Assembly (NCBI GenBank): GCA_021772735.1
Contig: JAJFLK010000204.1
Span: 1-7,447, forward strand
Length of the DNA: 7,447 nucleotides
Direction of reading: 5' to 3'
DNA from: Candidatus Sumerlaeota bacterium
GTDB lineage: Bacteria; Sumerlaeota; Sumerlaeia; MVZB01; JAJFLK01
Shown piece by piece: positions 1-5,711 of this stretch (the stretch's first letter is position 1; each line of letters starts with the position of its first letter). The notes under the pieces are model-generated. The model was not told where the DNA came from. It saw only the letters and a list, made by a program, of their open reading frames with translations, and ran no database searches. The position numbers were made by a program, and so were the translations under genes.

Positions 1-2
1 CG

Positions 3-242
3 TTCCAGTCCGACCGGCAGGCGACCACGTTGACAGTCGGCGCCCTCCGAGCGCTCGCGTCGGTTTCAAGTCCCTTGACCTATACGCTCGTGCCGCGCGG
101 GTCGGGCCTGCGCATCGGCGTGGACCGCGATGGCGATACGTTCTTCGACAACGACGAAAATGATGCAGGCTCCGATCCCGCAAATCCGAACTCGACGCCT
201 CTTAGCGTTCTGGGCGCCGTCGGCTGGGGCCGATATATGTAG
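3..242 (+). CDS. C-terminal fragment of an EF-hand-containing, probably secreted protein (5' end outside window)
   Basis: This reading frame is open from the left edge and ends at TAG (240-242), giving 79 visible residues of a longer protein. Residues 41-52 (nt 123-158) form a perfect calcium-binding EF-hand loop, DRDGDTFFDNDE, with Asp at positions 1, 3, 5 and 9 and Glu at 12. A GSDPANPNSTP stretch follows directly. From general knowledge, this pairing of a D-rich loop with an 'AGSDPxxPxSTP' ending is common at the C-terminus of large extracellular proteins in Planctomycetota and deltaproteobacteria-like genomes, where the loop resembles dockerin or thrombospondin type 3 calcium repeats. The catalytic or main part lies outside the window, so the function is unknown. 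It has no visible relation to complex I and is separated from nuoA by 317 bp containing a promoter, so it is probably a separate transcription unit. An internal TTG at nt 30 is not a likely start. Confidence 0.75.
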   Translation, partial: FQSDRQATTLTVGALRALASVSSPLTYTLVPRGSGLRIGVDRDGDTFFDNDENDAGSDPANPNSTPLSVLGAVGWGRYM

Positions 243-377
243 CCGAAGAAGACATGATGGCCTTGTTCGGGTGCGAGCCGAAAGGATTTACATGGTTTCC
301 CTGAGTGGGAGCCTGGACATTGCGCCCTGGCCGGTCATCCCAGTGGCGTGCGGTCCATCGCTTTGATTCCTTGGCCT

Positions 378-427
378 CTAAAATGGTATTTTTCAGGGCT
401 TGACAGATGCCGGGGCGTCGATAAAAT
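378..427 (+). promoter_or_regulatory. Predicted sigma70-type promoter of the nuo operon, with A/T-rich upstream block
   Basis: The -35 box TTGACA (400-405) is a perfect consensus match. It is separated by 16 bp from the -10 box TAAAAT (422-427), one base from TATAAT. Transcription would start near 434, leaving a leader of about 125 nt before nuoA. An A/T-rich block (CTAAAATGGTATTTTTC, 378-394) sits about 40 to 57 bp upstream of the predicted start, where an UP element would bind the RNA polymerase alpha C-terminal domains. This is the only near-consensus promoter I found in the window, and it points into nuoA. No specific regulator operator could be identified. The match is direct; the function is inferred. 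Confidence 0.65.
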
Positions 428-547
428 ACGGCGCGTGCGTTTTGTCGGCTCAGGTCCGGCATCAACGGTATTCGGGGTCTTTTCTATCGGTAGGTCATTA
501 CGGGTCCAGCGCCACGGGCGTGGCTGTTTCCGAAGAGATCACCCCCC

Positions 548-551
548 AGGA
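548..551 (+). promoter_or_regulatory. Ribosome binding site of nuoA
   Basis: AGGA lies 8 nt before the ATG at 560. It supports that ATG as the start, and the resulting N-terminus matches the NuoA family. Confidence 0.55.
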
Positions 552-559
552 CGAACTCG

Positions 560-1021
560 ATGCTTTTCGATTTTTCAGCCGTTCTTATCTTCATCGCCGT
601 CAGCATTGCCTTTGTCTTTGGCAATCTCTACATCGTGGGCTGGCTGCTGCGTCCCAAGGTGCCGACCGCCGAGAAGTTGCTGGTTTACGAATGCGGCGAG
701 CCCGCGATCGGCAGCACCTGGATTCGCTACAACATCCGCTTCTATACAGTCGCCCTGGTATATTTGATCTTCGATGTCGAGGTCGTCGTTCTCTTCCCGG
801 CGATGCTCATCTTGCGCCAGGTCGGCGTGCTTGCCCTTTTTGCCGTGATGATTTTTGTCCTGGTCCTGATTCTGGGCCTGGCTTACGAGTGGCGTTACGG
901 CAATCTGGAGTGGATCAAATCCGACTTCACACCACCGGAAGACCCCGAATGGGATGAGCCTGTATCCGAAGAGGCGTCTGAGGATCAGGCGGGATTGCAG
1001 GAGGCGAGCGCCGGAGTCTGA
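560..1021 (+). CDS. nuoA: NADH-quinone oxidoreductase subunit A (NuoA)
   Basis: NuoA is a small membrane subunit of complex I. It packs against NuoH and NuoJ beside the quinone cavity and helps couple quinone reduction to proton pumping. The 153-residue product has three hydrophobic helices at about 6-29, 62-84 and 88-109. It shows the family hallmarks: YECG (43-46) in the first loop, RFY (60-62) at the start of the second helix and FDVE (71-74) with its conserved acidic residues. Length is normal for bacterial NuoA, though the last 30 residues form an acidic, probably disordered tail. The start is supported by an AGGA 8 nt upstream. It is the first gene of the operon and lies directly behind the predicted promoter. 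An unusually long gap of 262 bp separates it from nuoB. Identification is very secure. Confidence 0.97.
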   Translation: MLFDFSAVLIFIAVSIAFVFGNLYIVGWLLRPKVPTAEKLLVYECGEPAIGSTWIRYNIRFYTVALVYLIFDVEVVVLFPAMLILRQVGVLALFAVMIFVLVLILGLAYEWRYGNLEWIKSDFTPPEDPEWDEPVSEEASEDQAGLQEASAGV

Positions 1022-1207
1022 TCTGAGGCCGGCACAATTCCCGGGGAGATCCTCGTAACTCTTTGCCCAAGCTCGATCGGGGACGCGGGGCCGGGTCGGG
1101 CAGACAAAGCGAAAGAATGAATGGGGGAGAATGGCCCGGCGCGGGGCAGCGAGTTCCGGCCGGGGAAGATTGTGAAAAATCCCACGAGCGCATGGGTCGT
1201 ACCGGTA

Positions 1208-1232
1208 TTGAGCTTCTGAGCTCAAGCTTTTT
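1208..1232 (+). terminator. Weak terminator- or attenuator-like hairpin between nuoA and nuoB
   Basis: TTGAGC (1208-1213) pairs with GCTCAA (1220-1225) across a 6-nt loop. After GC, a run of five T follows (1228-1232). The layout resembles an intrinsic terminator, but the 6-bp stem has only 50% GC and the T run is short. It would at most cause partial termination or slow decay of the upstream message, which could alter nuoA output relative to the rest. Function is inferred only. Confidence 0.35.
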
Positions 1233-1270
1233 GGCCTGAATCCTTTGCGTGCGTCGTTCTTCCAGGATCT

Positions 1271-1274
1271 GGAG
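1271..1274 (+). promoter_or_regulatory. Ribosome binding site that sets the nuoB start
   Basis: GGAG lies 9 nt before the ATG at 1284. It favours this start over the in-frame TTG at 1245, which has no comparable site. Confidence 0.55.
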
Positions 1275-1283
1275 TTTGAACTG

Positions 1284-1877
1284 ATGACAGAAACCACACG
1301 ACCCACTACGGCCGCCCAGATGATTTCGGATGCCGTCCAGGATCCCAAAGAGCGGAGGCGCTACCTTGGGTTGATGGATCAGATTAAATCCGAGGGGCTC
1401 GGAGCGAATATGGCCATCGTCCCACTGGATGCCGCCGTGAACTGGGCCCGCGAGTCTTCGATCTGGCCGATGACGTTCGGCCTCGCATGCTGCGCGATCG
1501 AGATGATGGCTGTGGGCGCGCCCAAGTTTGATCTCGACCGATTCGGCGCAGGAGCTTTCCGGGCGACTCCGCGACAGGCCGATCTCATGATCGTCGCCGG
1601 CACGGTCGTCTATAAGATGGCCCCTCGGGTCAAGCGGCTCTACGAGCAGATGCCCGATCCCAAGTTCGTCATGGCTATGGGCGCGTGCACTGTGGGCGGC
1701 GGGCCGTATTATAAGTTCGGCTATCACGTTGTCAAAGGCGTCGATAAGATTATCCCGGTGGATATTTATGTGCCCGGATGCCCGCCGCGCCCCGAAGCGC
1801 TGCTCGACGCGATTTTTCGGCTTCAGGAAAAGATCGATGTCCAAAGAAATCTTAAGATTCGATATCAGGGGAACTGA
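1284..1877 (+). CDS. nuoB: NADH-quinone oxidoreductase subunit B (NuoB), carries Fe-S cluster N2
   Basis: NuoB holds the terminal 4Fe-4S cluster N2, which passes electrons to quinone at the interface with NuoD and NuoH. The 197-residue product has the four expected ligands: adjacent Cys69-Cys70 in GLACCAIEMM, Cys135 in GACTVGGGPY and Cys166 in VPGCPPRPEALL. The RATPRQADLMIVAGT segment (93-107) is also characteristic. Residues 1-40 form a charged N-terminal extension before the conserved core. The ATG at 1284 was chosen because of the GGAG site; an in-frame TTG at 1245 would add 13 residues. The reading frame ends with a TGA at 1875-1877, and nuoC follows in the same frame after 42 bp. All ligands are intact, so the subunit should be functional. 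Confidence 0.97.
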   Translation: MTETTRPTTAAQMISDAVQDPKERRRYLGLMDQIKSEGLGANMAIVPLDAAVNWARESSIWPMTFGLACCAIEMMAVGAPKFDLDRFGAGAFRATPRQADLMIVAGTVVYKMAPRVKRLYEQMPDPKFVMAMGACTVGGGPYYKFGYHVVKGVDKIIPVDIYVPGCPPRPEALLDAIFRLQEKIDVQRNLKIRYQGN

Positions 1878-1919
1878 TCAAACTCGCGTTCGCTGGTCCC
1901 GGCGCGATTCAACTCTTCC

Positions 1920-2399
1920 ATGGCGCTAACTCTCAAAGACATCCACGGCAAGCTCGCGGCCAAATTCAGCGAGAAGGTCTTCGACTGGCTCGAGCCCGAG
2001 GCCGGCGACGGCTGGATTGAAATCGAGCCCTTGGCCTGGGCCGAGATTGCGGCCCATCTCAAGGCCGACCCAGATCTACAGTTCGATTATCTCCGCATGA
2101 TCAGCGGCGTGGATTACAGCGATCACATCCAGGTCGTTTACCATCTGATGTCCTACGCTCGCGATCACGATTGCGTCATCAAGGTCAAGCTCGAGCGCAA
2201 AGACCCGCGCGTCGCCTCGGTCATGGATCTGTGGCCCGCCGCCGATTGGCACGAGCGCGAGACCTATGACATGCTCGGCGTAACTTTCGAAGGGCGCGAT
2301 GAGCTGCGCCGTATTCTCCTACCCGAGGATTGGGTCGGTTATCCCCTGCGAAAGGATTACGAGCAGCCGGACGAATACCACGGCATCACGCATTGGTAA
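1920..2399 (+). CDS. nuoC: NADH-quinone oxidoreductase subunit C (NuoC, 30-kDa subunit)
   Basis: NuoC is a peripheral-arm subunit without cofactors that packs on NuoD and stabilises the Q-module. The 159-residue product has the C-terminal family signature AADWHERETYDMLGVTFEG (107-125), followed by LRRILLPEDWVGYPLRKDY (129-147). It is a separate polypeptide, unlike the fused NuoCD of Escherichia coli. The ATG at 1920 is the only usual start codon (ATG, GTG or TTG) between the in-frame nuoB stop and the conserved domain. No Shine-Dalgarno sequence is visible before it, so translation may depend on ribosomes finishing nuoB 42 bp upstream. Length is at the short end of the family, with only a brief tail after the signature. 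Confidence 0.96.
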   Translation: MALTLKDIHGKLAAKFSEKVFDWLEPEAGDGWIEIEPLAWAEIAAHLKADPDLQFDYLRMISGVDYSDHIQVVYHLMSYARDHDCVIKVKLERKDPRVASVMDLWPAADWHERETYDMLGVTFEGRDELRRILLPEDWVGYPLRKDYEQPDEYHGITHW

Positions 2400-2408
2400 G
2401 CCGCCGCA

Positions 2409-2424
2409 CGCCGGTGCGCCGGCG
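2409..2424 (+). other. GC-rich hairpin between nuoC and nuoD
   Basis: CGCCGG (2409-2414) pairs perfectly with CCGGCG (2419-2424) across a TGCG tetraloop, in the 54-bp gap before nuoD. No T run follows, so it is not an intrinsic terminator. It could protect or segment the message, or be a chance result of high GC. Confidence 0.4.
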
Positions 2425-2453
2425 CGGGATGCGAGCGAAGACTTGAATCAGCC

Positions 2454-3599
2454 ATGACTACGCCATCAACAACACTCATCAAGGACTCGGTCAGGACCGA
2501 GGAACTGCTCGTTAACATGGGGCCGCAGCACCCCTCGACGCACGGCGTGCTCCGTCTTCTGGTCCGGACCGATGGCGAGATGATCAAGGAGACCTGGCCC
2601 CATATCGGGTATCTGCACCGTTGCTTCGAGAAGATCTGCGAATCCGTCACGTATGTCCAATCCGTCCCTTACGTCGATCGCATGGACTACCTCGCGTCGA
2701 TGAACAACGGAATGGGCCTGTGCATGGCCTACGAGCGCATGCTGGATGTCGAGATTCCCAAACGGGTTGACTACCTGCGCGTCATCACTTCCGAGCTGAA
2801 CCGCGTCGCTTCGCACCTGATGGCGATGGGGACTTTCGGGTTGGACCTGGGCGCGATCACGCCGTTCATGTATATCTTCCGCGAACGCGAGATCATCACT
2901 TCGATTCTTGAGAAAATCAGCGGCGGGCGGCTTCTGTTTCACTATTCGCGGATCGGCGGCGTTTATCGCGATATGGATTCGGACATCGCGCACGATATAC
3001 GCAGTTTCATAAAGACCTTCCGCGAGATGTATGTCGAGTATGACGAGCTGCTCAGCCAGAACGCGATTTTTGTCAACCGGGCGGCGAACGTCGGCGTCAT
3101 AACTGCCGAACAGGCTATCGGCTGGGGCTTGACCGGACCCTGTCTGCGCGCCAGTGGGATTGATTATGACATTCGACGCAAGAAGCCTTACGCGCACTAC
3201 GAGGATTTTGATTTCGACGTGATCGTCGGCAAGGCGTGGAAGGGGTCGCTCGGCGATTGCTACGACCGCTATTACTGCCGAATGCTCGAAATGCTCGAAA
3301 GCGTGAAGATTATTGAGCAAGCCTTGGAAGGTCTCCCCCAAGGTGAGATCCAGGCTGATCTGCCGAAAGTCGTGCGGCTTCCCAAAGGCGAGGTTTATTA
3401 CGCAATCGAGAATCCGCGCGGTGAGCTGGGCTTTTATATCGTCTCAGACGGCAAGCCGAATGCCTACCGCGTCAGCGCCCGCGCGCCTTCGTTTTGCAAC
3501 CTGAGCATCACGCACGAGCTGGGCCATGATGTTTTGGTCGCCGACGTGATCGCCATTGTGGGCTCGATCGATATCGTTCTCGGCGAGGTTGATCGTTGA
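2454..3599 (+). CDS. nuoD: NADH-quinone oxidoreductase subunit D (NuoD, 49-kDa subunit), short form
   Basis: NuoD forms most of the quinone head-group site together with NuoB and is related to the large subunit of NiFe hydrogenases. The 381-residue product shows NMGPQHPSTHGVLRLL (21-36) and VDRMDYL (74-80). His30 and Tyr79 correspond to the His and Tyr known to contact the quinone head group in this family. PHIGYLHRCFEK (49-60), FREREIITSILEKISGGRLL (142-161), the SRIGGVYRDMD segment (165-175) and the C-terminal SIDIVLGEVDR (371-381) are also present. The product is shorter than the usual 400-420 residues because the 'SMEALIHHFK...TEGF' segment that many homologues carry before KGEVY is missing at about residues 305-312. 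The start at ATG 2454 has only a weak upstream purine stretch. nuoH, not nuoE, follows after 73 bp. Confidence 0.97.
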   Translation: MTTPSTTLIKDSVRTEELLVNMGPQHPSTHGVLRLLVRTDGEMIKETWPHIGYLHRCFEKICESVTYVQSVPYVDRMDYLASMNNGMGLCMAYERMLDVEIPKRVDYLRVITSELNRVASHLMAMGTFGLDLGAITPFMYIFREREIITSILEKISGGRLLFHYSRIGGVYRDMDSDIAHDIRSFIKTFREMYVEYDELLSQNAIFVNRAANVGVITAEQAIGWGLTGPCLRASGIDYDIRRKKPYAHYEDFDFDVIVGKAWKGSLGDCYDRYYCRMLEMLESVKIIEQALEGLPQGEIQADLPKVVRLPKGEVYYAIENPRGELGFYIVSDGKPNAYRVSARAPSFCNLSITHELGHDVLVADVIAIVGSIDIVLGEVDR

Positions 3600-3672
3600 T
3601 TGGGAATGGCCAGTTGAGCGGGTTGGTTTCGCTCTCGCAAATGACCGAAAGGACCGGCGTTCAGGCGCTTCG

Positions 3673-5109
3673 ATGAAAGAGCTGCTCGACCACTTCCACT
3701 ACGACATCGTCGTCGCCCTGTTCCCCTGGGCGGAGATGATCCCCGTGCAGTTTGTCTACATAGCGGGGGTGCTTGCGGCATCGGGACTGATCGTCGCCTG
3801 GATGGCTCTGACGGCCATGGGCTGGATTCTCTACGAGCGCAAAATCGCCGGTTGGATTCAGGTGCGTTATGGCCCCAATCGGGTTCATCCGACGAAGGGT
3901 CCTCTGACTCTGCTCAATGCGTTTATGCCCACCGGATGGCTCCAATCGCTCGCCGACGGCATCAAGCTGCTTGGCAAAGAGGACATCGTCCCGCGAGGGG
4001 CCAATCGCTTTCTTTATGAACTCTCGCCGGTGCTCGTTTTTGCCGGGGCGTTCATACCGTATGTCGTTATCCCGTTCAGCCAGCACGCGGTTATCGCTGA
4101 TATGAATATCGGCCTATTCTACGTTCTCGCCTTCGGATCGCTTGAAGTGATCGGCATTCTGATGGCCGGCTGGGCGCCTAATTCCAAATGGTCCCTTTAC
4201 GGCGGCATGCGCCTGGCCGCACAGATGTTGTCTTATGAAATCCCGCTCGGTCTTTCGCTTCTGACAGTCGTCATTCTGGCGGGCTCGCTGAACTTGACCG
4301 ATATCATCCTTTGGCAGACAACGGGTATCTTGATCTGGGATGATTGGGGCAATTCGATCTACCGATATGTTTTTGGTTTTATGAGCTGGTCGATCTTCAA
4401 ATCGCCGCTGGCCGCGGCGCCGGCTGCCTTGATCTTCTATGTCGCCGCACTGGCCGAGACCAAGCGAGCCCCGTTCGATCTGCCTGAAGCCGAGTCCGAA
4501 TTGGTCTCCGGCTTCCACACCGAATACACCGGAATTCGTTTCTCGTATTTCTTCCTCGCCGAGTATTCAGCCATGTATATCATGTGCGTGCTCGGCACGA
4601 TCGTCTTCCTGGGTGGTTGGCATTATCCGTTCCCGGCGGTCTATTACATCGGCGATACGGGGATTATGGACGCGGTCGCACAGGCACTGGCTACGGCAAA
4701 TGCCGAGGGCGCGGGTTGGCTGGACCGCCTTTGGGTCGCCTGCTCGGCGGGGTTTGGCCAACTGACGACTTTGCAGTCGCTCAAGGTCATAGCCAACGAG
4801 TTGTTCGGCGCGGCCAATCTCATCCTCAAATCCTTCGCGCTCCTGTTCCTCATGATCTGGATTCGGTGGACGTATCCCCGGGTCCGCATCGACCAGGTCA
4901 TCCACATCTGCTTTAAGATCCTGCTGCCCCTGAGCCTGTTTTTCGCAGTCGTGGCCAGCTTCCAGGCCGTCATCCAGCGCTCGGAGTATTCTACACCTGA
5001 GGCCCGGCGAGCAGCGGCGATGAGCGCGTATGTATCGAGCCCGGCTACGATCCCGGCCGAAGATTTGGCCGAGGCGACTCTAAAAAGTAAGGAGCACGCG
5101 GAAGAATGA
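3673..5109 (+). CDS. nuoH: NADH-quinone oxidoreductase subunit H (NuoH), enlarged
   Basis: NuoH is the membrane subunit that, with NuoB and NuoD, encloses the quinone tunnel and links it to the proton path. Hallmarks are ERKIAGWIQVRYGPNRV (55-71), LADGIKLLGKED (93-104), YGGMRLAAQMLSYEIPLGL (176-194) and ETKRAPFDLPEAESELVSG (262-280), followed by FHTEYTG. IWIRWTYPRVRIDQ (395-408) is also typical. Hydrophobic helices lie at about 25-52, 116-137, 145-167, 185-206, 245-262, 290-316, 383-400 and 411-432. At 478 residues it is much longer than the usual 320-350. The extra length is a short insertion near 72-92, a longer one at about 320-380 and a hydrophilic tail from 437. The start was set at ATG 3673 by family alignment, with only AGG (3663-3665) upstream. 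An in-frame extension to 3556 would overlap nuoD and looks non-coding. The stop overlaps the nuoI start by 4 bp. Confidence 0.95.
   Translation: MKELLDHFHYDIVVALFPWAEMIPVQFVYIAGVLAASGLIVAWMALTAMGWILYERKIAGWIQVRYGPNRVHPTKGPLTLLNAFMPTGWLQSLADGIKLLGKEDIVPRGANRFLYELSPVLVFAGAFIPYVVIPFSQHAVIADMNIGLFYVLAFGSLEVIGILMAGWAPNSKWSLYGGMRLAAQMLSYEIPLGLSLLTVVILAGSLNLTDIILWQTTGILIWDDWGNSIYRYVFGFMSWSIFKSPLAAAPAALIFYVAALAETKRAPFDLPEAESELVSGFHTEYTGIRFSYFFLAEYSAMYIMCVLGTIVFLGGWHYPFPAVYYIGDTGIMDAVAQALATANAEGAGWLDRLWVACSAGFGQLTTLQSLKVIANELFGAANLILKSFALLFLMIWIRWTYPRVRIDQVIHICFKILLPLSLFFAVVASFQAVIQRSEYSTPEARRAAAMSAYVSSPATIPAEDLAEATLKSKEHAEE
5089..5094 (+). promoter_or_regulatory. Ribosome binding site of nuoI, inside the nuoH 3' end
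   Basis: AAGGAG lies 11 nt before the nuoI ATG at 5106. With the 4-bp ATGA overlap it supports coupled translation of nuoH and nuoI. Confidence 0.5.
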
Positions 5110-5711
5110 GTATCGGCGCGGCGCTCGGCAATTACTTTGGCGATATCTGGACGGGGCTCCGTACGTCCTGCGTCGGGCTCAAAATCACCTGGCGCAACAT
5201 GTTCCGTCCCGCGTTCACGGTGCTCTATCCCGAGGTTCGACCGCAGGTGCCGATCGCGCATCGCGGCATCCACGGTTTCGACGAAGAGACCTGCATCTCG
5301 TGCGACATGTGCGCCAAGGCCTGTCCGGTGAGCTGCATCTATATCAAGTCGGTCGGCAAGGGCGAAGGCTCCTTGATGACTCAATTCGATATCGATTACA
5401 CCAAGTGCCTTTTCTGCGATCTGTGCACGCCGCCGTGCCCGACCGAGTGCATTTGGATGACGCAAGATTTCGACCTCGGCTCGTATTCCAAAGACGATTG
5501 CATCATCAACTTCGCGCGGACCAAAACAGGTGATGAGATCGCCGAGTTCGATGTGCGGTTGAAGAAGAAGGACGAAGAAAAAAAGGCCCGGGCAGCGGCC
5601 AAGAAGGCGGCAAAGGCGGCGGAGAAAGTCGCAGCCGAGGCCCAGGGCGCCGCGGATACAGCCGTGGCCGTCGAGGAGCCTCCTGCCGAGGAAGACCCCG
5701 GGGAGAGCTGA
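5106..5711 (+). CDS. nuoI: NADH-quinone oxidoreductase subunit I (NuoI), 2x 4Fe-4S ferredoxin-like
   Basis: NuoI carries clusters N6a and N6b, which hand electrons to N2 in NuoB. The 201-residue product has an amphipathic N-terminus that would lie on the membrane. Two 4Fe-4S motifs follow: Cys63, 66, 69 and 73, then Cys101, 104, 107 and 111. The second-half cysteines Cys77 and Cys115 are where the family normally completes the opposite cluster. The stretch to about residue 150 is the ordinary family core. From about 153 to 180 comes a Lys/Ala/Glu-rich segment likely to form a charged helix, then an acidic end to 201. The usual family length is 140-180, so this tail is extra. The gene overlaps nuoH by 4 bp and is followed by a 201-bp gap. 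If the NADH module is absent, NuoI would be the natural docking point for the electron donor; that is inference. Confidence 0.96.
   Translation: MSIGAALGNYFGDIWTGLRTSCVGLKITWRNMFRPAFTVLYPEVRPQVPIAHRGIHGFDEETCISCDMCAKACPVSCIYIKSVGKGEGSLMTQFDIDYTKCLFCDLCTPPCPTECIWMTQDFDLGSYSKDDCIINFARTKTGDEIAEFDVRLKKKDEEKKARAAAKKAAKAAEKVAAEAQGAADTAVAVEEPPAEEDPGES

Larger units (their letters stand above)
243..559 (+). other. Intergenic region and nuo leader
   Basis: This 317-bp stretch lies between the EF-hand protein and nuoA. Its right half holds the promoter described separately and roughly 125 nt of presumed 5' leader. The leader contains a small hairpin, GCCAC/GTGGC with a GGGC loop, at 511-524. The left half shows no convincing intrinsic terminator: a 5-bp TTCGG/CCGAA stem at 266-282 has no following T run. 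No tRNA, repeat or recognisable riboswitch was seen. Forward frames crossing the region give low-complexity peptides and look non-coding. Confidence 0.6.
1022..1283 (+). other. Long nuoA-nuoB intergenic gap
   Basis: This 262-bp gap is long for the interior of a nuo operon. The first two thirds are rich in G runs (for example GGGGGAG near 1122). The end contains a hairpin followed by five T (described separately) and the nuoB ribosome binding site. I found no convincing promoter: TTGTGA at 1170 lacks a -10 box at suitable distance. No forward frame resembles a protein, so a lost or tiny gene is not supported. Confidence 0.5.

Noticed and set aside
266..282. Stem TTCGG/CCGAA after the EF-hand gene as a terminator
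   Set aside because: It has only 5 bp and no T run.
400..957. Plus-strand frame overlapping the promoter and nuoA
   Set aside because: It is out of frame with the unmistakable nuoA, is Arg/Cys-rich and has no recognisable domain.
1170..1211. TTGTGA as a -35 box for a nuoB promoter
   Set aside because: No suitable -10 box follows at normal spacing; the nearest, TATTGA, is too far away.
1245..1283. TTG start that would lengthen NuoB by 13 residues
   Set aside because: The ATG at 1284 has GGAG at good distance, and the extra residues are not family-like.
927..1844. Minus-strand reading frame (305 codons) across the nuoA end, the gap and nuoB
   Set aside because: It mirrors nuoB codon usage and shows no family motifs. 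There is no promoter or ribosome site of note.
2466..3341. Minus-strand reading frame (291 codons) opposite nuoD
   Set aside because: It is a shadow of nuoD codon bias with low-complexity composition.
3556..3672. Upstream in-frame start for NuoH inside the nuoD end
   Set aside because: The 39 extra residues look like nuoD and gap sequence read in another frame, and the NuoH family fold begins near ATG 3673.
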